From: Phylloscopus collybita
Taxonomy: Eukaryota > Chordata > Aves > Passeriformes > Phylloscopidae
NCBI GenBank assembly: GCA_027886175.1
Contig: JAJNNQ010000019.1
Coordinates: 11,270,501 to 11,334,500 of the forward strand
Direction of reading: 5' to 3'
Length of the DNA stretch: 64,000 nt
The position numbers were made by a program, and so were the translations under genes. Below are positions 45,701-56,459 of this stretch, one piece after another; positions within the stretch are counted from its first letter, which is position 1, and each line of letters opens with the position of its first letter. The notes under the pieces were generated by a model. That model worked only from the letters and a program-made list of their open reading frames with translations, searched no databases and was not told where the DNA came from.

Positions 45701-48700
45701 TCTGTTATGCTGGAAGTCTTCATTACTTTTCAAGTACATGAAAATAGCAGGGGCACCACAGCTGAACTTCACCAAACATACGGCTGTTTATACACTGAAA
45801 ACCTATTTGAAGCATTTCTTTCTTTGTGGTTTGTGGGAAATTGATGTCAGTACTCACATTCACTGCAGCCCTTGAGCCAATGTAGGTGATGGGAGTTTCT
45901 GAGAATAAATCTAACCTTTCCTCTGGACAGGGAACAGAAAACCCCTTGGCATGTACTCGTGGTCTGGATACCCTTGCAGAAGAACTGATTTGAGATCAAA
46001 TCTTCTGTAGCTTTTTTGTTTCTCTTGCACAAGCCTTAGCTTGGGACCTAGCCAGCATCATGTTAGGATTGATCCATCTCATGCTTCAGCTTCTCTTTGA
46101 GGGGGCAAATATCCTATAGTAAGTTGAGAGGCATGGGAGGTGTTTGCATGGACCTGGCAGCTGGAGAGGGCTGGGATGATCTGGGTGGCTGAGAGCTGGA
46201 CCCTCCCCAATCCTGCTCAGCAGGTAACAAAGGAGGGGAGCAGGAAGGAAACAAGATCTTGGGATGGATATAATTGGCCATGCTAATCTTCAGGTCTAGG
46301 GTTTCTTGCTTTGCTACTTTTCCCTAGCAGACCTAAGCCCCTTCTCAGCTGAATGTTGCTCAGGAGAGGCCTGTAACTGTTTTGGGAACATGTGCAGGCA
46401 CTGCCTTGGCCTCTGAGGGGGAGCCAGGTGTCAGAGATTTGAACTGAAATGTTTCATAGGGCCAGAGAAGGGATTCAAGCAGCTCTGGTCTCTTTGCAGT
46501 ACATGCTGGACTATGTAATTTGGACCTTTTCCCTGCTTGGATTGTCCCCACTGGGCAGCAGGTCAGGTTACGAGGAGAGATACCAATCGATCTGCCATCC
46601 CTCAGCACTTCCCTCCCCAGTCCCTCTCCTGGGCAGCCAGTGCAGCCCTGCAGCTTTCGAGCCGTTGTGATCGGGGTCTGGTCACGTCCCTGCTGCCCAG
46701 TCCCCATGTGACCTTGGAGAGGTCATTTTTTTGCTGACGTCCGAGTCTTTTGTCTGCAAAACGTGGAGGGTGATTTGGTTACAACTTCACGGGTCAAAAG
46801 CCAGAACAAATCAGCTGGTGTCTCTCTGTGGCAGTGTGGATGAGCCCCGTGTCCCACTGGGAGCAGCCGAGGAGCTGGCTGTCATCCCTGTGGCTTGTAC
46901 CTGTGCGTGCACAGCCCGCACCCAGCACGCCGCTGTGGTGGTCGCAGTCAGTGTGCTATGGCAGGTGCCATAAAGCACTCTCTGAGGTCCTTTTTCCCTG
47001 TTGGGAGAGCAGAAGGGTAATGGGAGATGGGGGGCCAGCAGGGAGCTGGTTCCTGCTGGCACTCGGCCTGTGGCCTCGGCAGTTATGGCTGCAGGTTGCT
47101 GTAATAACGAGTCAGCGTTTCTCTTGCGTCAGGGATAATGAGCTGCTCTTCAGCCGCTGCCTCCCGGGCCCTGCCAGGAGGAAGCAGTATCTGTACTGGA
47201 AAAGGGGGTGGTGGAGGTCCCTTCCCAGCTGTAGCTCTTGAGCTGGGAGAAGACAGGCTTCTTGTGTGGGTGTTTGGATTCAGCACAGTGAGTGTGGCTG
47301 GTGTGTGTTTCCTCAGCGAGCAGCGGAGGGGAGATGGGGGCTCATAAATGGGGTGACTTCTTTGGACCTGTCCCAGATACCTGAATAGCAGCAGTAGCCA
47401 GATAGCCCCTGGGGAAGAGGGTGTGTGTGTGGATGCATCAGCTTTTCTCTTTAACTGCCCCATTTTAGCATACGGTCTTCTCCTTTGTGTAAAAATACCA
47501 TCAGGCAAAAATTGAAATTGAGATCCACCCCCAGCACCACCTAAAATAAGGACAACTGCCTTCAATTTAGGTTTATCTCCTGGGCTCCGTGTGCAGCAGC
47601 TCTGGGTGTTGGCACTCAGAGCAAGCACCCCTGTATCATGTCTGCACCCTCACGTGATGGTCCTGAAAGGGATGCTCCATGCCTGTCACAACATCCTGCC
47701 AGTTGCTGTGCACACTCCTGACCTCCTCCTCCTTGCTCCGTCCTCCACCCTGCTTTGCTAATAACAGGAAGATTCGCAGAATGTGTTTTTCTCTTGAGAT
47801 GTTATAGGCTGTATGGATTCTGTACAGGGCTGAGAATGGTCAGGGCCTTGGGCAGTACCTGGTTGTGCAAAAACTGGTGCTGCGGTGAAGAGATCACTGG
47901 TTCCCGTGGTGACTACAGTCCCTTTGTTCAGACACCAGGTCTTTCTGAATTTGGGTGCATGCTGAGAAACAAAAGTGTCTGTGTGCAAAAAGAAGGAAAT
48001 GCGAGACTGTAGGGTCCAAATTTCATGGGTCTGCTCATTTGCATTGTGATACTGTTGTTTCTTGCCCCTTCCCACTGTGCTGCCTGGAGAGCAGGCTGGG
48101 CATGTCTGGGAGGGTGTTATGCAGGCCAGGGGCAGGACTGCCTGGGTCCCATGTAGGAATTGCTGCTGCTGAGCAGGTGCCTGATGGGACGATGGAGAGC
48201 TGCTGTGAAGCATGGTCCTGCAGCATCTGGCCAGTGTTGGGATACTTGGCATCAGGGTGCCTTGCGGAGGTAGCAGGTGTGTCTGCTGGGAGGAATTGGT
48301 GGGGCTGGTTTGCTGGCTTCACCTTTCTGTGTTACGATTTTGAGCAAAAGACCCATCTCTGTGCCCCGGCCCTTTGTGTTTGAGTTTTAGGCTTGGGAGA
48401 GCTGGGAAGGGAGCTGACCTGGATAGGCAGCCTCAGTCCTGCAGTGTATGAGGTGGGCTCCTTGGTGAGCAACCCAGGGCCAGCCCTGCTGGCCACATAT
48501 GTCCCTGACTGCTTTCCTACCATGACTTTCTTGGGAAAAGAAAGCACTGCCTGATTTAGACTTCTCTTGGGCACCTGAGGTGCTGCCCTTAATTGGCAGG
48601 CTAATTTTTAATTTTAGTCACTTGTGCTTGCAGGGGAAAAAGGTGTCCCAAAGGGTCCTTGTGCCTGCCAGTCCCTGACCAGCCCTGTCTCAGATGCGTC

Positions 48701-51053
48701 CTCCCAGCAGCCCCATTTTTCAAAGCAGGTCTGGTGAACTGATTGCTCTATGCTTGTTCTCAGCTCTGGGGAAAGCTGCCTGCAAGCCCAGTGTTCTCAG
48801 TCTGCTCTGGAGAGCTTGGAGTCAAATCTCTGTTAATCATAGATGTGATGAGCTGGGCAAGATCAGGCTCTCCCAGACAAGGGGGCTGAGAACTGGATGC
48901 AAGTTTCTTTCCTTGACAGGAGTTGCTCTGGCAAACCTCTTGAGGTGAATGTGAGCTGTATCTGCCCTTGGCTATCAGGAGTGGTCCTTGCTTTCTACTG
49001 ACCTCAGCCACTGAGTAGAGTCACTGCTTTTCTAGTAAATGTAGTGGCAAAGCTGCTCTAGAGTTGTGGCTGAGCTCAGGAGGAGCCAGGAGAGCCTTGC
49101 TGCTCATCTAGAGCAGGACAGGGCAGTGGGGAATACAGCAGTGAGCTGAGAGGAGACCTTGAGGGAATGTGAGTTTGGAGTTGCAGTGGTGACATGTGTG
49201 ATAGGAGATGTTGCTGAGGGGTCAGCTGCTGCCTGGTTTGGTGGCATTTGTGGTGTCTAGAGCCTGGACCTATTGTGAATGGCTGGTTCTGCTGTGGTGT
49301 TTGATGAAGAGCTGATGGGACAACCTAGCAGGAATGCAGACTGGAGAACTGCACCCCTCAGGGTACAGCAAGGGGAACATTTCCCAAAGCCTGGCTTTGC
49401 TAAATTCGTGGCTGGCATGAAGGAATTTATTTTATCAACCATTGTGGTGTCGTTATTTATTTTGGTTTTTGGAAACATCTGATACAGCTGATCCAAACAG
49501 GTGGGATACTGGTGTTACCACCTTGTTCCTTTGCAGAGAAGCCTAAGAAGGGAAATAAATTGTATCTTGTTTGAGATCTTAAAGGTTTTTTCAAATCTTA
49601 ATGATTTTTTGATTCTGTGAAGTACAGAGTATTTCAACTTGCTGATGTAGAAGCCTGAACTCCTTAGTGACCATACAAAAATACAAGATGTTTAAATGCA
49701 TTTGGGATGTGGGCTGGTGGAGGATTTTAGTAGAACATGCAGCTTGCAAGGAAGGATCCAAACTAGTGCTTGGAGACTGTTCTGGATGTGCTGGGCTGTC
49801 CCTGTTATCATGCCTTCAAATGGCCACAGACCGTAATTGTGCAATAATGCTAGAGAGAGTCTTGATTTAACTTGTGGGTATTTTTGCTCCACTTGGCTCT
49901 TGCTGTTCCTATGTGAGATGAAAGCATCCCTGCCTGAGAATGCTTTGAACATGGTGCAAGTCAGAGGAAGAGAAATAGAGGTTATTTTGGCAGAGGAGTG
50001 TTTTTGCATGAGCAGAGCCCAGGCCAGAGAGCGTTGCCCTGCCTGAGGGGTAGTCCTTGTTGCAACTCTTGTGACTTTTCCTGCTGAATGTGTGTTTTGG
50101 GTAGCTGATAAGCAGGAGCCAGGGGCCTGCCCCTGTCCCAGGAGGACCTTGCCATGTTGGCAGCCTTCCTTCCCCCTCCTCTTCCAGGATCCTTGAAGAA
50201 AACATAATGTATTGCTCTCTCAAAAGTACTGTTTTCATATCTTCTGGGGGAGCCTTTATCAGCAGGGGTTTTCCACACACTGTCCTATGTGCTCCTTAAA
50301 TGAAAAGTCTGGTCCTTCCAGCTACTGAAGTAAACATCTTCCCAGCAATACATAAGGCCCCCAAGAGAAGGCCATGTACCTCTAACTGGAAAGAGCCTGG
50401 GGGGCTGGGGAGGCTGAACAATCTGTTTTGGGGTCTGAACCCCACAGACTCCATCTGTCCTGTGCAGTGGCCTGTGCCTGCTGACAGAGAACCCCTAAGC
50501 TAGGAAAGGGAAGGGGTTCTCCTGGTGTGATGGGTGATGTGCCAAGGCCCTAGGTGAACATTTGGTGATGGGTGTGTGTGTCTGGTGTGGGTGCTGTGTT
50601 AGAGCCAAGCACAGCTGCTGATGCTTGTGCTTTGTGGCTGCAAAACCAAGGACAGTCAGAAGAATGGTCACTTGGCTTTTGCCTTGGCTTCCACCTGTGC
50701 TCTCTGTTAGACGTTCTCTGTAGAGTTCCATGGGATGTTGCTGCTCAGGGGGAGTGTGGGGTGCCACCAAGTAGCTCATTGTGTGGATCTTTGTACATCT
50801 CAACAACCTTTTTTATTGCACACTCCTGTCTGTTAGAAGCCAATGCAGAAGGTTATTTATGAGAGCAGCGTGTTCAGGTAAACACAGACTCCTTCAAAAT
50901 CTTTCTCAAAACAAGTGGTTGAATTGAGGTGGGTTCCAAGCTGGATTGATGTTTAACTTGAGATACTAAGAAAATACTTCCTCTGTTTAGCTAAAGCAAA
51001 CAAATCAAGAGAGGAGACCTTTTAAATATGATTTGCACTCCAGCTGCAACCAA
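42701..51053. other. LARP1 intron 1, middle part, nothing further supported
   Basis: Unique sequence with the T-rich tract near 44051 as the only marked low-complexity feature. No exon or RNA gene is recognised. Confidence 0.5.
44051..44099 (+). repeat. T-rich low-complexity tract
   Basis: T runs of 4-9 separated by G or GG in LARP1 intron 1. Its complement is A/C-rich and resembles the tract at 51265-51337. Confidence 0.85.
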
Positions 51054-51094
51054 TACTGATCTTCTCTTTTTTTTTTTTTTTTTTTCTTTTCCAG

Positions 51095-51121
51095 ATATAT
51101 TTCCAACTGACGGCCAGTCTG
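51095..51121 (+). CDS. LARP1: candidate 27-nt in-frame cassette microexon of LARP1
   Basis: Seen directly: TACTGAT at 51054-51060 matches the branch-point consensus, with its A 36 nt from the exon. A run of about 30 pyrimidines follows, ending TTTTCCAG, then 27 bases, then the donor GTATGT at 51122. Exon 1 ends in phase 1 and the exon at 63797 begins by completing that codon. A 27-nt insert keeps the frame. With the G of exon 1 it reads D-I-F-P-T-D-G-Q-S, and its final G plus AG of the next exon restores the E. It contains no stop. Its TDGQS end resembles the NGQS near the end of exon 1. Two TGC triplets lie just upstream of the pyrimidine tract and an A/C-rich tract starts about 140 nt downstream; both resemble features of regulated microexons. 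I do not recall this insert in the reference human isoform. It may be a tissue-specific alternative exon or a chance set of splice signals. Confidence 0.55.
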
Positions 51122-51264
51122 GTATGTATTAAATAAAAATGGAGCTCTTCAAAGCTCCTTCTCTCTTCCCCTTCCCTTCACTTCTCTTCTTTCAGCGTGA
51201 GTGCTAACCAGACTTAAAAGACTGGTGCATACAATGTACAGTCTGGGATATGTAATGGACATTA

Positions 51265-51337
51265 ATAAAAAAAACAAACAAAAACCAAACCACAAACAAA
51301 ACCCAAAAAACCCCACCCAAAAACCAAAGCAAAAAAC
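51265..51337 (+). repeat. A/C-rich low-complexity tract downstream of the microexon
   Basis: AAACAAACAAAAACC-type sequence without G or T for most of its length. It starts about 140 nt after the microexon donor. It is either a simple repeat or a CA-rich intronic splicing element of the type bound by hnRNP L; the sequence alone does not decide. Confidence 0.85.
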
Positions 51338-53212
51338 TTCCTAAACAAACCTCTAAGTATATGGTCATTCCTGTATAGCGGTGACATCTTCTATGCTTTC
51401 ATGTAGTGATGACTAAACAGCCGGAAGGTTCTTTCCTCCCATACATTGTAGCATAGCAAATTTGGATGTCCGGGGTGAAAGAGTTTGGGAACTTTTTAGG
51501 TCTTGGTCATCAAATGTAATTGAAAACATTGACGTGTCAAGATGCAAATGTAACTCAGGTTGTTGTTGTTTATATGTTACCTGTATACAGATGGATGTGG
51601 CTGTGAACCTGAGGATATATATTTGAATTTGCAATACTTTGGGAAAACACAGACCTCCCCCGTGGCTTATAGTCTGTGTTGCTTTGAGTATTGCTTTTAA
51701 GGACAACCAAGGTACTCACTCTCTTGTCACAAGTGCAAAGAAAAAACTTCCTGGCCCCAGTGGTGTGTGGAGCCTTGCTGGGAGAAGGAGGTTTCAAATC
51801 ACGAAAGGAATGTAGTTTTCAGAAGCAGATATTGATGATCTCAATTCCTGCCTTTCCCAAAGTGCCAGAAGCTCCATCCAGGCTGATGTTGTGGAAGTGC
51901 CAAGAATGAAGGAAAGGTTTGTGTTTTAACCAGTGATACTGAGATCAGTCAGTGAGAGCCTGTTGTTTCAGAGCTGTAGTGCCACGTGGGGATGTGCCAT
52001 AGGGCACAGTGTGAGGGTAAATCGCTGTTGAGGGTTGAGGCATTGGAAATACGGAATCAGCTCTGGTGTCTTCAAGCTGATTTCAGTAAAAATAACTCAC
52101 TGGTTTAGACACCTGTCTGATGTAACACTGGAGGCACTGTAATTCAACTTGCTGAACTGAACAGAGGGATGGAAGTTGTGGATGCATTTCCAAAGCTCTT
52201 GGCAGCTGACAAGGCCATGGTGTACAACTAGAGGCACTGGATAAAGGCTTTGATTCCACATTTGTAAGTCCCTCGTGGCTTTCTTGCTTTCTTAACGTGT
52301 AAGAGTGAAATATTAGAGTTTTGAAGAGCAAAGATTTATTCCCATCTGTTCAGTTTGTAGGAGGCTTTTCTCCACCTTACTGAAAATCTGTCTTCTTTGG
52401 GTATTGGGCTTTGTCTGCCTGTGCTGTGAACTCAGAGATGTCCTTTGCTTGGCATTACTCCATCCTCTGTTCTCCAGCTGGTTGGGGACCTTGCACAGCT
52501 GCCTCTAGGGTGGGGCATGAGTGTGTGTCTGCAGCAGATGATAGCGCTTCAGAAAGTGTTTGTTACATGTCAGCAGTGTTGCAGAAAACATTACCTACAG
52601 AGCTTGGGGCATTTTTTACAATTCTGTGTATTTTTAGGAGATAAGTTAAAGCTTAAACAGGATTCCTCTAAGTGGTAGCTGCACAGGACACTGTGCAGTC
52701 TTTCTCATACCTTTCTCCAGAAAAGCCTTAAAGCTGGTGCCATGCTTTTTCTTCCCATGCACTAAGGTTGTCTGGAAGCCATGGTATCTCAAAACACTGT
52801 GAAGTGTGAAGGCAGCAGGCACTGCTCCTGCCAGCAGGGCTGTTGTGCACTCCTGAGGCTGTTGGGTTTGCCTTCCTCACCTCCTTTTCATTGCTGAGGT
52901 TATTGAATGAGTTAATTTACACTTGTCGCCAGAGCTCCCATACATGTGTCAGGGGTCTATTTTTTAAGCTTAATCTTGTGAAGTCAGGTGTATCTGTATG
53001 CCTGAGTCCCTTCTGGGTGAGAAGTCTGTTGGTTTTCTCCCGAGGAAATCGTTAGCAGAGTGATGGAAGATACCGAGGTGCAGTATCAGGGTTGGGAATT
53101 GCATAGGTGGGGTGCCTGAGCCAAAATTCAGCCATTTTGTAGGCACAGTAGCTGTAGTGTGCCCCAGAGCATGTTCCTGCTTGTCAGCATGCATATGCCG
53201 GCGGTGGCCTGC

Positions 53213-53251
53213 CCTCAGCCTGGATCCTCAGCCTGGATCCTCAGCCTGGAT
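53213..53251 (+). repeat. three perfect copies of a 13-mer
   Basis: CCTCAGCCTGGAT repeated three times head to tail without mismatch. Each junction creates GGATCC. A small, recent intronic duplication. Confidence 0.95.
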
Positions 53252-56229
53252 CATCCCCATGTCACGTGCGAGTGCTGTGGAGGTGGAAGCGCAGCACTGT
53301 TTGCGTCCCAGTTACCTAATAGTGTTTGCAAATAAAGCAGTTGTTGGAGAGAGGCCTCACTTTCCTTCTGTTTGGCACTGCAGTACCTCAGTCCTCTCCC
53401 ATGTCCCACAACCAGGATTCGGCAGCTGTCGGGTGCTTTTCAGAAGAAGCCGTTTCAAACCACATGATCTGGAGTTCAGACAGAAAGCTGAGAGACTTCA
53501 ATGCCCCTGAGAGATGCAGAGTTGGGCTTAGTGGGCAGAGGGACATACTCTCACATTCCCGCTTCTGCTGAAGGGACTGGGAGGGCACATTTGTAGCTGG
53601 ATGTCTATGGATTACTTCAATGTGAACACCAAAGTCTTCTGCCAGGCAGCCAATGCTGTTCAGCTCCCAGGACTTGCTGCTGTGTGAAATTTGCTGCCTG
53701 CTCTGGAAGAGAGTGCTTCTGCCACTTCAAGTGGATCTCCTGCCAGCTTAGTGTGCTGTGCCTGTGCCCTCCTGGCCTCCTACATAACTGCAGCCAGCCC
53801 TCCTCTTCTCTGTGCTGGAGGATCCCAGCCTTTTTAGTCTCACCTCTCGAGGAGCTGCCTCTGGGTGGTTTAATTGCTTTTCTTTGAGCAGCTGTAACAG
53901 CCCTGTGCCCTTGTTGAATTCCAGAGACCAGAGCTGACTGCAGGGTGCAGTTGTGGATTGCACTGGTGTTCAACAAAGCAGCAAGTGATGCTCTGTCTTG
54001 GTTTCACCACTCCTGATGACTTTTTTTCATCTGCTGCACCCTGACCTGATCATTTTGTACAACTGTCAGCAGTATCTGAGATATCTTTCTTGAGTTTATA
54101 AATGGCTCTTTGAATTAAACGCTGTGAAGTTTTCCATAGATGAGGGTGATGCTACCACTGCAAGGAAGTGGTTTTTAATCCTTTAGAAATAAAAGGAGGG
54201 GAGATGGATCTTTAAATTAGGAAACTGCTATGTTGCACTCTTTTGTAATTGGGTTTTCCTGACTCCTTTGGGAAGACTTAGTCTGATTAGGGTATTGTAC
54301 TCTTTTATGCTCTGTATTGACATGGGAGGCAGCCACCTGTAGCACTGGAATTAGCTTTATTAGAGAGAGTGGTTTATGCAGCAGGGTTCGTGGGATTGTG
54401 AACACAGGAAGGAAGTTGCTATATCAGAGTTATTTAGAAAAACCTGGGATGTCACTGCATCTCGCTTAAGCCTGGGGGCATAAGTGAGGATGGTGTATCT
54501 TCTGCTTGGAAAAGCTTGCCCTGAAATCAGCTCAGCTGAGGTGCAGTAATTCTGAGGTAGCACATAAAGAAGCCCTTCTGCTTAGTCTCAAAGATCACAG
54601 GGATATTTGAGTGCCTTGTCATGGTTTTAGTGCTTTGGATTCACCAACAGGAGGAAGCCCCCATACCTGTGCTCAGTTTAATCCAGGTTGTTATGAGACT
54701 GTAAGATTTCTTCAGCACATTTATGGAGGCACCCTGATTAGTGGGAGACCTAGGTATGATCTCCCTAAATTCCTGGGAAAGTCTGCTACTCCTGCTTCTA
54801 CCACCAAATCACTATTACTTTCCCCTGTCCCAGGAGATGGAGCTGGATTTCTGCATGGTGCTGTCTTTGTCTTCCTTGACCTCACAAGCTGAGCTGTTGC
54901 TCAGTCTCCTCTTGTTCTGTGCAGTCAGGGAGGCAGGTTTGCAGCTGTGCAGGCGGAGGGCAAGGTTAAGTGGTCACTTAGCAAGTGGCCACTGCTCAGG
55001 GGACACTCTGGTGCTGCAGGGATGCCTCTGCAAAAGTAGCCAGGAAGGTAATAGGAATCACAGCAGGAGGAACTCGGAATTATGTTATTTGAATTATGTC
55101 ACAGTCTCCTTTCTGGAAACCCATTCTGTTTTTTGAGATGACAGGTTTTCCAGAGGCATATTTTGTGCAGAGTTTGCACTTTTGCCTTGTACGACCCCTC
55201 TCCCCCTCCCCTGGCACAGTGGGAGCTGCACACTCTCCTCCTAGATAGTGTGAACGCCTGGAGCTGGAGGGTCTCTCTGCAGGCGCTTGGCTCTCGATTC
55301 CTGTCTCTTCGTTGTTAAATATTTACAGTGAGATGTACCAGATGCTTCCCAGGAAGGGTTTTGTCAGCTTCCAAGTCCCCAGATGCAGCTGCAGAAGAGG
55401 CTGACGGCCATTAAAGGGATCGTGTCAGCACGGGTTCAGCAGCGATGCAGTGACCTCCTCTCGCTCGTGCCAGGGCCGCCGCCGGCTGCGCTGTCTCGTC
55501 GGCCGCAGCAGGATCCAGGCAGAGAGCACCCTTCTGCTGATGTCAAGAGATTAATGATGTCTGGTCCTCAGGCTTTTTGTTCTTCTGCAGACAGAGCAGG
55601 TGATGCTCTTGGATTTTGTTGTTGCACCTTTTTTTCTGGGGCCATCTCCGCAGCAGTGGTGCTGCCTTTGCTCCCACTTGGTTCTCAGCACCACCGGTGT
55701 CTGTCTTGGTCACCCAGCCACCCTGAGAAGAGAGGGGTAGACTCATGAAGGGGGCAAACTCCTGTCACCAGCCCTGGGCATGGAGAAGCCAGCAGCTGGA
55801 GCATTGCTGCTGAATGTGTCTCCTGTGCTGGTCACACTGGTCAGGTTCCCAGTGTGCCTCCTGCTTTCAAGATAAGGTCCAGGACCTTGGGCTAGGCCCC
55901 TGTTTGTTGCTCTTGGTGCTTATCAGCTTTTGGGACTGACAAGGTGACCTGCTGCAGAGCACTGCGGGTGGGGAGGGAGGGTCCCCCCAGCCTGGGCTGT
56001 GTGCTGGTCTGGCCTCTCTGCCTGGGATAGCCTAGGCGTGCACAAAGGGCTTGCTCCCGTGCCAGCTGTCCCTGTTTTAAGTATTACAACTGCTGGATGA
56101 GGATCTTCCCGAGTGCCATGGAGGTAGGCTCTTGGGAGGTGGCAGGTCGGCTCCTCTGAGGGGGGGCCAGGGAGGAGCAGGCTCGCTAGGTCATCGTTTT
56201 TCCAACTAAATATAGTTGCCTGTGCTTTC

Positions 56230-56459
56230 ATAAGGTCGGGATTTTTGCATCACGTGACTGTCTTATCCCTCCCAGCCGGCAGAGTCAGAGTAGGGGATCG
56301 TGTATCTGAATGGGTAATAATTAACTGTTAACTAGCTTTTCATTAGAGCCTGGCAGAACGGTGCAGCAGCGGAGGTAAACGGGAGCAGAGGAAACTGCTC
56401 CTGATCCCTCCTGGAGGGTGGACTCCTCCTTTTAATTTGCAAATCAGTTGTCCCCAAAG
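56230..56459 (+). promoter_or_regulatory. intronic motif cluster ending in a donor-like site
   Basis: Within 230 bases are TCACGTGA (56250-56257, an 8-bp palindromic E-box of USF/MITF/TFE type), GTAATAATTAAC (56314-56325, homeodomain/HNF1-like), ATTTGCAAAT (56435-56444, palindromic octamer-like) and AAAG followed by GTGAGT at 56460. This could be an intronic enhancer or a non-coding alternative first exon. No useful ATG opens a frame before the donor. Confidence 0.3.

Noticed and set aside
49590..49640. TGATTCTGTGA resembling a CR1 terminal octamer
   Set aside because: An isolated 11-base match without any upstream CR1 body.
55383..55748. Possible exon with ATG after CCCCAG acceptor
   Set aside because: No in-phase continuation of LARP1, no good donor in frame, and a protein without recognisable similarity.
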